A DNA stretch of 64,000 nt from Aspidapion aeneum (taxonomy: Eukaryota > Arthropoda > Insecta > Coleoptera > Brentidae): NCBI GenBank assembly GCA_963576565.1, contig OY755044.1:46643134-46707133 (forward strand), read 5' to 3'. A model generated the notes under the pieces. The model was not told where the DNA came from and searched no databases. It saw nothing but the letters and a program-made list of their open reading frames with translations. The position numbers and the translations under genes were made by a program. Positions 31,397 through 41,403 of this stretch are shown here, in pieces. The first letter of the stretch is position 1. Each line of letters starts with the position of its first letter.

Positions 31397-32667
31397 AAAT
31401 AAAAATTAAACAAAAATTCTTGCGGCGAATCTGCCGGTTCCGAATTGTCCCCACTGCAAATCGGCCAGCGGCGAATTGACTCCTTGTCTAATTTAATATT
31501 CTAAGAATATAACTGAGGCCTTGCATTTGAGTAGGCTATGGAAGGCTATCTGCCATTGATCACGGCTGGCTAGGCACAGCATAAGTTCATTGAAAGGGCA
31601 GTTCATTCAATTCGAACATTCGCGGTCATTTTTATTAACTTTACGTGAAAATATTTTTAAAAAGTTTATTTGTGGAGTGACTTTAGAACAAAAACAATAA
31701 TATAATTAGAGATAAAAATTATATAAAAAAATTATGCAGTCAAATGTTTTCAGGAACAACTATTCTTTTCTTATAAAGTTTTATTAATGCCACTGCCACA
31801 ATTTTTTTGGGATTTGTCCGCATTCATACCTGTGTCCCGAGGCCTGAAAAGATCCCCGATTTGGGCGCTATTTTTCCTTATTAGTTCAGAATCTAAAGTG
31901 AAAACTTCATAAAAAAACATGTTCAGCTTTCTTTTGGTTCCATTTCTTTTTTTTATCATTTTCTTAAGCCGCTATTTTTACGTTTTGGTTTTGTCGCCAG
32001 AATGCGCATATTATCGATATTATACATTTTGTTAGAAAAATAAATTCTTAAAATTTCCACCCGATATCGATTGCCATATTTAGTGGCGCACCCAGGAATA
32101 TATCTTAACGGGGCCGACACAAAAAGTCCCTAGTGAGATAGATATTTAAATAAAATACATATACCATACATATAGAACCCTTTATATTAAAAAAATAAAT
32201 AAGTGAAAATAAAAGGTTTTAAAATATAATTACTTTTTATACGATTTCTGAAGAATACTTTGACAGCCTTTATCTCTTCAACTTGTCATTTTATGAAAAT
32301 TAATATCCCGTTCTTAGATCATCAGTTTTACGTTATAACCTAATAATAATTAAATTAAATCTAAAAAACTTTTTTATCCGAAATGACCCCTAAATCGGCA
32401 ATCGCACAAGCAGTAGATAGGCACGTGCAATAATTAACAAATTACTGACCACACATAAAAGATAAAAAGGTAAAGAACTAAAGAATGTCAATTCAAAATA
32501 ACATGTAGTTTTCTAGAACCACAGCAGTGTCGTAACTATAGGGTACAAGGAGGGGCAGGGGGGCATTTGCCCCCCCCCCCAATAAATGTTTAAAATAATT
32601 TCCTAATTTCCAAATAAAATAATGAATCAATCAAACTATAACTTATTCCTACTTAAATAATTATATA
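31397..32667. other. non-coding DNA with hAT-type ends
   Basis: No gene recognised. AGTGGCGCACCCAGGAATAT at about 32090 and CAGTGTCGTAACTATAGGG at about 32525 (followed by a C-run) are hAT-like left ends without identified partners. The 62-residue minus-strand frame at 31771-31959 has no recognised domain. Confidence 0.4.
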
Positions 32668-32811
32668 CAGTGAATACAGGTTATAACGACATTGAACGGA
32701 GAAAAAAGATAACAAAATGGGTTATATATAGAACTCGGTCCGAACCTTAATATGTCGTCGCTATAACCGATATGTCGTAATATCCGATATCGTTATAAGC
32801 GATATTTACTG
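32668..32811. mobile_element. pogo-like MITE, 144 bp, TA-flanked
   Basis: CAGTGAATACAGGTTATAAC at the left and GTTATAAGCGATATTTACTG at the right, with TA on both sides (32666-32667 and 32812-32813). The inner part carries TATGTCGTCGCTATAACCGA. This style of TIR (TTATAACGAC) is typical of Tigger-derived MITEs. Confidence 0.75.
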
Positions 32812-32911
32812 TACCACATAGAAAAAAGCTATACTGGCCATGTTACAGCTGTTTAAATATTACCCAAATACATTAGAGCAATACTAGGTTCGGTTCGGTT
32901 CGATTCGGTAT

Positions 32912-33022
32912 AGAGAAAAAAAGGTAACATAATGGTTATATTATAAAACTCGGTCGGGACCTTAATGTCGTCGCTACAACCGATATGTCGTAATATCCGA
33001 TATCGTTACAAGCGATATTCAC
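32912..33022. repeat. partial duplicate of the pogo-like MITE
   Basis: GAGAAAAAAAGGTAACATAA through ACTCGGTCGGGACC to GATATCGTTACAAGCGATATTCACT repeats 32698-32811 with about 10 changes and lacks the left TIR. A tandem partial copy about 100 bp downstream of the first. Confidence 0.7.
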
Positions 33023-33544
33023 TATATATAATTATTAACAAAAAAAAACGATATTATATGGGAATAAGTAACTTTTCCAATCAGTGCGAGTCGCCGAGTA
33101 GCTCATAGTGAGTACCTAGGATATATTCGCACAAATCGGTTGGTTCGTTGGAATATATTTGAATCTTAACAAGATTAACTGATCCCTTAATATCGACCAA
33201 ACAGGACATATACGTCATGATGACGCATAACTTATATATAAATATCTAAAGTTGTAGTTGTATGTATGTATATCTGTTTAATTTGGGTCAGAGGTCCTTT
33301 TTTGAGGCCTTGCATGTTGCATGTTAAGAAATCACAGCTATCACAAATACGTTAATAAAGTACTTGAAGTACAAATATAAAATTCATATAAAGGTTACTA
33401 AAAGTAACTAAAGTTTTAGGTACATTTTTTTTAATATACATCAACCATTAAGTACATAATAAAAGTACTTAGTCTTATACTTAAAGTACATTTTAGTGTC
33501 CTAAAAGTACATGTTAATGTACTTGAAGTGGCTTCGGAACAAAT
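33023..33544. other. AT-rich spacer with AAGTAC-word cluster
   Basis: 33355-33530 contains many short words AAAGTACTT, AAGTACAT and AAAAGTAC, similar to 355-430 at the start of the window. No gene. Confidence 0.4.
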
Positions 33545-33758
33545 GTGTATCAAAAGAGCGAAGTATCAAAAGGGCGAAGTATCAAGACAGCGAAGTAATA
33601 AAAGTGCGAAGTAATAAAAGAGCGAAGTATCAAAAGATGAGTCGCAAAAGAGCGATATCAATTGAGCGAAGAGATAAAAGAGCGAGTACTATATAAGCGA
33701 GTAATAAAAGTACGATGTAATAAATGAGCGAAGTAATAAAAGTGCGAAGTAACAATAG
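33545..33758. repeat. 16-bp minisatellite, left block
   Basis: About 13 units of the type AAAAGAGCGAAGTAAT, e.g. AAAAGAGCGAAGTATC, AAAAGGGCGAAGTATC, AAAAGTGCGAAGTAAT and AAATGAGCGAAGTAAT. The array is broken at 33758/41054 by the BEL element and resumes on the other side. The lysine/arginine-rich frame at 33511-33696 is a by-product. Confidence 0.85.
33754..33758. repeat. BEL target-site duplication (AATAG)
   Basis: AATAG directly before the LTR that starts at 33759 and again at 41054-41058, directly after the other LTR. A 5-bp duplication is usual for BEL/Pao. Confidence 0.85.
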
Positions 33759-34519
33759 TGGTCGGTCGAGACGTCTTTCGCATGAAAAAGTCAACAAACC
33801 AACCGAACTGTAGCAATAGGGATCTCCAGTCCAATAGTTCCCACTCTTAGGTTACACTTTTGTGTTTTTAGTTAGGAATAGTAGCATAGGGAATAAGTAA
33901 AAAATGTAAAGAAACGCAGCTCAAAAACACTTTGACTTACCCTTGGATGAAAGGAACTTGGTACATGGACAACTGCACAGTCGAATCCAAATAATTCCAA
34001 TCAAAGTAGTAGTAGTAGCACATCAAAGCAATCCATAAAATGATTATACACGACCGCGGTCTTAAAAACACGCATGTGATTTCACTTGGCGATCAATATA
34101 TATCACTGGTATGGAGAGTACCCCAAATATTCGCATGAGATCCGTATAGCAAGACGGACTTTGGAGCACTGCTATATGTAGCAATACAGCAGTAAAGGTA
34201 TTTATAAAATTAGGGAAAAAAACTTATATTAAAAAAGGATGGAACATGGATATACTCAAGGTAGAAAAAAAAGCAAAAATAATAAAGTAAAGTCAATGCA
34301 TTCTTGAGCATATAATTCACCGCGCAAATTCAAATTTTTACCCTTTTTGTAGGCAAGGCATATCTTAGTAACTAAATTAGTTTAAACCAAGAAATAAAAG
34401 TAACTTTAAGTATACAGTTTTAGCATAACTCTAGCAAAAAAAAAGAAAATAAAAAGCATTCTAATTTAGATAAATGTCTCTAAATTTTATATCTTAAAAC
34501 TAAACGCCGGGACGAAGCA
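33759..34519 (-). repeat. BEL 3' LTR
   Basis: Plus-strand ends TGGTCGGTCGAGACG and CCGGGACGAAGCA; nearly identical to 40292-41053. Differences include CCAACCG/CCATCCG, AAATGATTATA/AAATGTTTATA, GATCAATA/GATTAATA, GAGCATAT/GAGCAAAT and one A in a run of A. Confidence 0.93.
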
Positions 34520-34532
34520 TTCCGGCCCCCCT
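34520..34532 (-). promoter_or_regulatory. polypurine tract of BEL element
   Basis: On the minus strand AGGGGGGCCGGAA abuts the 3' LTR (TGCTTCG). By position this is the plus-strand DNA primer site; the purine run is interrupted by CC. Confidence 0.6.
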
Positions 34533-34562
34533 GAAAATACCCAGGGTATGGTATTTTCTGAA

Positions 34563-35065
34563 CTAAGCATTAGGGAGAGGGCACAATTTCACCAAAGGCC
34601 TCTTGAATAAACCTTTGGAGGTTTTAACTGTAGCAACTCTTACTACATTATCAGTACCAGGGTGCAATCCTACTACTCGTCCCAATACCCAATTTAAGGG
34701 AGTGGTTTGATCATCTTTGATCAAAACCATCGTATCAATCGCAATGGGATCAATTTTGTCTTGATTCACTTTAGCGTGCTGTTGCAATGTGTGTAAGTAA
34801 TCTCTGTGCCATCTACGCCAAAAATCGCGATGCAGTTTTTGCAGCAACTGCCACCGAGAAAGCCTATTTAAAGGCACTTGGTCAAAATCGAGGTCTGGAA
34901 CAGTCGTAAGTGGTTCCAGGCTAAGGAAATGACCGGGCGTCAGTGCAGTCAAATCATTTGGATCTGTGCTGACTGGACACAAAGGCCTAGAGTTGAGGAT
35001 AGCTTCTACTTGAGTAACCACAGTATAAAGCTCCTCAAAAGTAAGCACCTGTTCTCCAATTACTT
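34563..35065 (-). pseudogene. BEL Pol C-terminus (DUF5641-type domain)
   Basis: Minus-strand continuation of integrase after a frame break near 35066. The frame includes VIGEQVLTFEELYTVVTQVE, AILNSRPL, LTPGHFLSLEPL, RLSRWQLLQKLHRDFWRRWH and GRVVGLHPGTDNVVRVATVK, the typical end of BEL/Pao polyproteins. It ends CPLPNA and stops 44 bp before the LTR. Relative to the family, about a dozen residues are missing between the integrase GLWE motif and VIGEQ, so a small deletion caused the frameshift. Residues upstream of 35065 in this frame are out-of-frame integrase. Confidence 0.85.
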
Positions 35066-37188
35066 TCCCACAAACCGCCCATGTGGGGTGCGGATGGAGG
35101 GTTGAAGTGCCAACGAATTGATTCGCGATTAGCAACTTCAGCAAACATCTCGTTAAGCATTTTAGCAGAAAGCGTAAAATTTGACGCGTTATCCGAGTAG
35201 ACTACTTCCACGCGTCCTCTTCTGGCAATAAAACGTCGGAATGCTGCCATAAAAGCGTCTGCCGATAAGTCTGACACAATTTCTAAGTGTACCGCCTTCG
35301 TACAACCGCAAATAAATAGAACGACATAAGCCTTAAGTCGTTTTGCACCGCGCATGCGGCTCATTGTAATAGCAAAACTTCCCGTAAGATCAACGCCAAC
35401 GTGTTGAAAAGCTTTTGCTTGTGAAACGCGAAATTTTGGCAAATTTCCAACAGGGGGTTGATAATTATTGGGGCGCGTGCGCCAGCATGTAGAACAACGC
35501 GAAATTATTTTTCTTATATGCCTTTTAGCTGCAAAAATCCAATAATTTTGAAAAAGTAAAAATAAAGTCGTGTTTATGCCGGTATGCATATGTTTCTCGT
35601 GAGTATGTGCAATCAATAACTTTGTAAATTGAGAATCACCGGGTAAAAGTATAGGAAATTTTTTGTCATAATCTAATTCCGAATTGCATAATCTTCCGCC
35701 AATGCGTAAAATATTATTTTGATCCAAAAACGGATTTAATTTTCTAAAAACCTTTGGCAACGGTTTATTATCGACAAGTAAAGAAATCTCGTTTTGAAAA
35801 TATTTATTTTGCACGTGTTTTATAAGCACAAATATTGCATTTTGTAACTCATATTGTATTAACCACGTAGAATTAATAATAATTTTCTCATTATTAAATT
35901 TACGCGCGCGAAGATTGTGAATAAAACGTAGTATAAAAGCAACAAGTCTAATTAAACGCAAAAAATTTGAAAATTTGTTAAGCAGACAATCCAAAAAATT
36001 TGGTTCAATTGTTGCAGCAAACACCAATTTTCGCTCCTCTTCGAGAGCTTCTTTGGGTGTAGTAATATTATTTTTAGTAAAATCCCATGTCTCTTGTGGC
36101 TTACAAAGGAACTCGGGTCCTTGCCACCAAAGGGAACAATTAATTAAATCTGCAGGCAATAGACCACGTGACCCGGGGTCCGCGGCATTTAATTCAGAAG
36201 GAACATGGTTCCAATCGCAAGGCTGAATTTTTTCTTGTATGTATGTGACTCGGTTGGATACAAAAGTGCGCCACGCATGTGGTGATCTTTTGATCCAAGA
36301 GAGCGCTACCATACTATCCGTAAAAGCAATAGTATTTTGAAAAGCAATTTTATTAGCAAAAGTATTTTGAATAAATTGAATGAGTTTAGCTAGCAAAACT
36401 GCCGCACAGAGCTCCAAACGGGGAATACTGATTCTTTTTATGGGAGCGACTTTCGATTTTGCGCACACAAAATACGTTTTAATATCTCCGTTTTGATAAA
36501 CAATACGAAAATAAACCGCCGCACACATACCGCGCTCGGATGCATCGCTAAATCCAACAATTTGACAAAATTGAAAATTAGAGAGATCAATCATTCTTGG
36601 GATATAAAAATCAGAAAATAATTTGAGTTCTTCCTCGAATTTTTTCCACTTGGAAATTATTTCCGGGGGTGCTAACTGATCCCAATCTAACTTTATAAAC
36701 CATAAGTACTGGATTAAATTTTTTGCAAAAAACGTAACCGGTGTAAGAAAACCTAAAGGGTCAAAGCATTTCGCAAGGGTACTAAGCAAATTACGCTTAG
36801 TGCAAATTTTTGTATTATAATTAAAAGAATAAAAAAAGTTATCAGTTTGAGGGTTCCACCTCAAGCCTAAAATTTTTAGAGAGTTTGCATCCTCTCGATC
36901 CAAAGAGAAGTCTTTGGTTTGTATGTGGGTTGCAGGCAAGTCTGCAAGCAATTTGGGTTCGTTTGATGCCCATTTTTTCAGTTCAAATCCGCCTCGCCCT
37001 AATAACTCAATTAATTGATTTTTCATAAGCATGATTTGATCAAAATCATTGCAACTTACTACGCAGTCGTCTATATAGACGCTGTCCTTTAAAATCGCAG
37101 AAGCCAACGGTAAGTCTTGATAATCATCGGCTAATTTAAGCAAGGTTCGAATTGCTAAATATGGAGAACAGTTTACCCCGAAAGTCAA
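35035..37188 (-). pseudogene. BEL Pol: RT (second half), RNase H, integrase
   Basis: 717 codons in the same frame as the upstream Gag-Pol frame, from which it is separated only by a TGA (37195-37197). Residues counted from the first codon at 37188: RT catalytic box YIDD at 38-41; RNase H Asp215 (FSDAS), Glu259 (RLELCAA), Asp291 (FTDSM) and Asp337 (ADPGSRG); integrase zinc module H530-X4-H535 with C565-X2-C568; integrase core Asp600 (VGVDLTG), Asp666 (YSDNASN) and Glu708 (GGLWES). All expected catalytic residues are present. The frame runs out at GAYF after the deletion at about 35066. Not a complete gene: upstream stop and downstream frameshift. Confidence 0.92.
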
Positions 37189-37194
37189 AGTTTT

Positions 37195-39765
37195 TCATTC
37201 GTAATCTTGCACCGATTCTTCAGAATTAAAACGCCATAAAATTCGTTGGTATTTATGTTGATTTTCCTCCACATTTATCATTCTGTACATTTTAGAAATA
37301 TCGCTAACAAAACAATATTTATGTAGCCGAAAATTAAGCAAAATTTTAACTAAATCTCCTTGTAGTTTAGGACCCGTGTGAAGGGCTTGATTTAGGCTAG
37401 ACTTATTTAAAGAATGACTCGATGCGTCAAAGACAGGACGAACAGGCGTGCTACTCGAGCTTTCTTTTATAACCGCATGGTGAGCAATATAAAAATATTC
37501 ATGAATTTCTGAGTTATTAGGGGGTGAAACTGCACGCATGTGACCCATATCCAAGTATTCTTGCATTACTTGTGAGTAAGAAGTAAATAATTTTTTATCA
37601 TTTAGCAAACGTTTTTCAAGCGAGTACAACCGACGCAAAGCAAGGGTTCGGGTATCGCCGAAATCAACGGGATTGATTTTAAGAGGTAACGAAACGGTGT
37701 ATCTACCGTCCACATCGCGTATAGTAGTTTTTTCAAAATATTTTTCGCAAAAAATATCTGAAGGTGATTTTTTCTCCACCGTAGGAACCTCTTCCAACTC
37801 CCAGAATTTTTGCAAAGTATTATTTAAATCAGGAGTGGAAATAGTTGCCATAAAAGTAGAAATATTTTTTGATGCAAAAGCAGCATTTTGCAGAGGCATT
37901 TTTCCGAGCAAAGTCCATCCGAAGACTGTATTAATACAAGAGGGGGTGTCTGGACCAAAATAAAGTCTACCTTCTTCTAAAAGTGATCCATAAAGGTCCG
38001 CGCCAATAAGAAGCTGAATGCCAGCTTGATTATACCAACTGGGATCAGCTAATTTTAGGCCAGTTAAGTAGTGCAAAGAATTTTGGTTAAAAGATACACT
38101 TGGCATTTTATCGCAAACTTGGTCTATTAATACAGGTTCTAGACTAAAAATTTTCGATTTATTATCGATAGCAGCAATTTTACAATGCACCGCTTGGCGC
38201 GCACTAGTAGACATATCTCCTAAACCGTTTACATTAAGCGAAATGTTGGATTTAGGAAGTCCGAGTGCATTCGCACATTTTTTCGTTATAAAGGAGCACA
38301 TGGCGCCATTATCCAAGATGGCGCGTACTTCGTGCCAATTTCCGTATGCATCACGGATGTGCAGCAAAGCAGTGCAAAGCAACGTGTCATAGTCGCCAAG
38401 CACAGTACCCGCGTGAATAGATTTATTTTCAGTAATCTGATTTTCTACGGGGTTAGTTTGTGATCCACTAGACGTCACAGAAGAAGAAGCAATCACCGAA
38501 GCTGGGAAGTTATTTTTTAGGCATAAAAGACTGTGGTGATTTAAAAAACAAAATCTACATCTTTTTTGTGAAGTGCACGAGTTTACTTGATGAAAACTTG
38601 CCATGCAGTTGGTGCATCCCTTATTATTTCTAATAAAATCAATGCGTTCTTGAATTGGTTTCATTAAAAAGGATTCACAGCTAAAAATCAGATGTGTATT
38701 TTTTGCTTTGCAGTAGAAACACGTGTTTTGTTTGGAATTTGGAGTTTTTTGTGACTGTCTGTTCGCAAGTAAAACTGTTTTATTTCGTGGATTACGGGGG
38801 GATCTCGAGAAGTTCCCTGGTCGTGAGTTTTGAACATTATCTTGTTTCATAGACAAAGATAAAGATTCAAGAGACGTGCAATGTTGCTCTAAAAATTTGT
38901 AAATATCTTCGTATTTTGGCATAAAATTAGAAGCGTGATTTTGTTCAAATAACTTACGCGTTCCCGGATCTAATCGATCCAAAAGCATGTTCGCAGTAAT
39001 AACGCACCAACTATGGGTCGCATATCCCATATTTTTCAAGCAATCAAGGTTTTCCCCGAACGTATCTAGCATTTTGCGCAATTCTAAAACGTCATCATTG
39101 GATAGCCGAGGTGAGTTTTCGATAGATTTCCAGTAAGAAACCGCACGCAAGCGCTTATTGTCATATCTGGAAATCAGCGTATCGTAGCAAAGTAAATAAT
39201 TATTTCCTTCAAGAGGTATATTTTTAATTAAATTTAAAGCAGGGCCTCTTAAAATCGTACGTAAATATTTAAACTTCTCAATGTCCGAGCTCTTACGCGT
39301 ATGTACAACCGCATTGTAAATCTCAATAAAGCTTGGAAACTCCTCAACATCGCCCGAAAAAGGAGGGACATTTAGCTTGGGAAGAGAAAATTCTGGTTCC
39401 GGAAAAATAACTGTTCGATTATTTACCTCATTGTGGCTTCGATTTATTTCTTCAGCCTCCACCTCAAATAAATCATAGTGCAAAGCCTCAACCTCTACGC
39501 ATCTATCCAAAAAATCTTTCTGTACTTTATTCTGAGCTTCCAGAGCTTCAGAATCGTCTGAAATCAAGATCAGTAAAGCATTATGATGCTTTTCAAAGCT
39601 CTTACAACAAGAAGAAAGTTTTTTAAAGTCAACTTTAAACCTTGTGTGAGCAGCCGGACTTGTTTTCGCCCGATTGGCATAGTGTTCAAGCACACTCAAC
39701 TGATTGATTGCAGTCTGACGCAAGGCCTTAGCCGAGCTTACCTTTTTTTCGGTATCGTCCACCAT
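37195..39765 (-). CDS. BEL Gag-protease-RT N-terminal polyprotein (856 aa)
   Basis: It starts MVDDTEKKVSSAKALRQ at 39765, about 500 bp after the primer-binding site. Gag region with a DUF1759-like part (about 125-300, LPKLNVPPFSGDVEEFPSF). Three zinc knuckles: CFYC...H...C at 349-363, CTNC...H...C at 384-397, CRFC...H...C at 403-415. Aspartic protease at about 455-600 with active-site DNG at 485-487 (DSG or DTG is commoner). RT start with RPVFDASS at 777-784 and first catalytic Asp822 (FVSDISKMYRMI). It ends VQDYE at a TGA; the reading frame continues as RT beyond it, so this is a nonsense mutation or, less likely, a recoded stop. Confidence 0.9.
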   Translation of the reverse strand: MVDDTEKKVSSAKALRQTAINQLSVLEHYANRAKTSPAAHTRFKVDFKKLSSCCKSFEKHHNALLILISDDSEALEAQNKVQKDFLDRCVEVEALHYDLFEVEAEEINRSHNEVNNRTVIFPEPEFSLPKLNVPPFSGDVEEFPSFIEIYNAVVHTRKSSDIEKFKYLRTILRGPALNLIKNIPLEGNNYLLCYDTLISRYDNKRLRAVSYWKSIENSPRLSNDDVLELRKMLDTFGENLDCLKNMGYATHSWCVITANMLLDRLDPGTRKLFEQNHASNFMPKYEDIYKFLEQHCTSLESLSLSMKQDNVQNSRPGNFSRSPRNPRNKTVLLANRQSQKTPNSKQNTCFYCKAKNTHLIFSCESFLMKPIQERIDFIRNNKGCTNCMASFHQVNSCTSQKRCRFCFLNHHSLLCLKNNFPASVIASSSVTSSGSQTNPVENQITENKSIHAGTVLGDYDTLLCTALLHIRDAYGNWHEVRAILDNGAMCSFITKKCANALGLPKSNISLNVNGLGDMSTSARQAVHCKIAAIDNKSKIFSLEPVLIDQVCDKMPSVSFNQNSLHYLTGLKLADPSWYNQAGIQLLIGADLYGSLLEEGRLYFGPDTPSCINTVFGWTLLGKMPLQNAAFASKNISTFMATISTPDLNNTLQKFWELEEVPTVEKKSPSDIFCEKYFEKTTIRDVDGRYTVSLPLKINPVDFGDTRTLALRRLYSLEKRLLNDKKLFTSYSQVMQEYLDMGHMRAVSPPNNSEIHEYFYIAHHAVIKESSSSTPVRPVFDASSHSLNKSSLNQALHTGPKLQGDLVKILLNFRLHKYCFVSDISKMYRMINVEENQHKYQRILWRFNSEESVQDYE

Positions 39766-40266
39766 TCTAAAAGGTTAAAGTGTAAAGTAAAGCAATAGTT
39801 AATAAGGGAAGCAAATTTAAAAAATATATCGCACTACTTTTCAAATTCCCTCGTAAACCAAGATTCAAAGCAATATTAAAAGGCCAGCGGCTTTTAGCAA
39901 ATATTGAGTAAAGAACAGCAAGTTTTTAGCAAAAAGTATAAATGCCAAAAAATATGCACAAAAAACTCAGCAACTGATAAGAGTTTCTATATTTGTGCAG
40001 GTACGCAAGGAAACGCAAGCCTTACACACATCGACAGCGCAATAATTTTTAATTTTGAAAAAAATCAAATTCTTCAAAACTTGTATGCAATCTGCATATT
40101 GCACAATTAAAAAATGCAATGCAAGTTGGTACGTGCAACGTACAATAGACACACCGTAGATAAAATGTAAAACCTAAGATATGCCTTGTCTCAAAAAGAC
40201 GCAAAGTAAAGTCCTAACTTCAAACACAATTATGCAACTCTGAGAGCACCTATTACGCAGAACGGG

Positions 40267-40286
40267 AAATCCGGCTCGAAGGACCA
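40267..40286 (-). promoter_or_regulatory. primer-binding site, tRNA-Tyr type
   Basis: Minus strand TGGTCCTTCGAGCCGGATTT, 5 bases downstream of the 5' LTR. It is the exact complement of AAATCCGGCTCGAAGGACCA, which is the 3' end of animal tRNA-Tyr as I recall it (acceptor CCTTCGA/TCGAAGG, CCA end). 20 of 20 bases agree. Confidence 0.75.
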
Positions 40287-40291
40287 AAAAA

Positions 40292-41053
40292 TGGTCGGTC
40301 GAGACGTCTTTCGCATGAAAAAGTCAACAAACCATCCGAACTGTAGCAATAGGGATCTCCAGTCCAATAGTTCCCACTCTTAGGTTACACTTTTGTGTTT
40401 TTAGTTAGGAATAGTAGCATAGGGAATAAGTAAAAAATGTAAAGAAACGCAGCTCAAAAACACTTTGACTTACCCTTGGATGAAAGGAACTTGGTACATG
40501 GACAACTGCACAGTCGAATCCAAATAATTCCAATCAAAGTAGTAGTAGTAGCACATCAAAGCAATCCATAAAATGTTTATACACGACCGCGGTCTTAAAA
40601 AACACGCATGTGATTTCACTTGGCGATTAATATATATCACTGGTATGGAGAGTACCCCAAATATTCGCATGAGATCCGTATAGCAAGACGGACTTTGGAG
40701 CACTGCTATATGTAGCAATACAGCAGTAAAGGTATGTATAAAATTAGGGAAAAAAACTTATATTAAAAAAGGATGGAACATGGATATACTCAAGGTAGAA
40801 AAAAAAGCAAAAATAATAAAGTAAAGTCAATGCATTCCTGAGCAAATAATTCACCGCGCAAATTCAAATTTTTACCATTTTTGTAGGCAAGGCATATCTT
40901 AGTAACTAAATTAGTTTAAACCAAGAAATAAAAGTAACTTTAAGTATACAGTTTTAGCATAACTTTAGCAAAAAAAAAGAAAATAAAAAGCATTCTAATT
41001 TAGATGAATGTCTCTAAATTTTATATCTTAAAACTAAACGCCGGGACGAAGCA
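40292..41053 (-). repeat. BEL 5' LTR
   Basis: The copy from which the element would be transcribed on the minus strand (starts TGCTTCGTCCCGGCG, ends CCGACCA). 762 bp; see the partner at 33759-34519. No clear TATA box picked out. Confidence 0.93.
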
Positions 41054-41195
41054 AATAGTACGAAGTAATAAAATTGCGAAATAACAAAAGAGCAAAAGTA
41101 ATAAAAAAGCGAATGTAAAAAAAGAGCCAGTAAGAAAAGAGCAAATGTATTAAAGGAACGAAGTAATAAAAGAGCGAATGTAACAAATGAATGAA
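41054..41195. repeat. 16-bp minisatellite, right block
   Basis: It starts with the second AATAG and continues TACGAAGTAATAAAATTGCG, AAAAGAGCAAAAGTAAT, AAAGGAACGAAGTAAT and AAAAGAGCGAATGTAAC. More diverged than the left block. The adjoining LINE begins in poly(T) at about 41196; GGGCGAAGTAATAACT after the LINE (about 45403) may be a last unit. Confidence 0.8.
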
Positions 41196-41403
41196 TTTTT
41201 TTTTATTTTATTTATTTATAACAAAGGTACCCTAACATGACGAACTAACATCACAATTTACAAGGGTACACTAAACACACATTTATATTAATTAAGAAAA
41301 GTAAAACTAGAACCAAAACTAAAACTAAATGTAAAGTTGCTTAACCCAAACTGGGAAAAAAAACTAAGTATTTCAAAAGAGTAACTTTAAACAGAAACTT
41401 ACT

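Larger units (their letters stand above)
33759..41053 (-). mobile_element. BEL/Pao LTR retrotransposon, nearly complete, 7.3 kb
   Basis: Minus-strand element with two LTRs (761 and 762 bp, TG...CA ends), AATAG duplication, tRNA-Tyr-type primer-binding site, polypurine tract and a Gag-Pol region. The domain order Gag, zinc knuckles, aspartic protease, RT, RNase H, integrase and a C-terminal DUF5641-type domain is that of BEL/Pao. No envelope-like frame lies between Pol and the 3' LTR. By eye the LTRs differ by about 9-10 substitutions and one indel (roughly 1.3%), so insertion was fairly recent, although Pol already has one stop and one deletion/frameshift. It inserted in a 16-bp minisatellite. 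Confidence 0.93.

Noticed and set aside
31771..31959. Small host gene on the minus strand
   Set aside because: 62 residues with no recognised domain in AT-rich DNA; cannot be supported from sequence alone.
33511..33696. Basic KRAKYQ-type repeat ORF
   Set aside because: Generated by the 16-bp minisatellite, which is plainly non-coding and interrupted by a transposon.
33759..34562. Envelope gene or endogenous retrovirus
   Set aside because: Between the Pol end and the 3' LTR there are only about 44 bp; no envelope-like frame. It is a plain BEL/Pao element.
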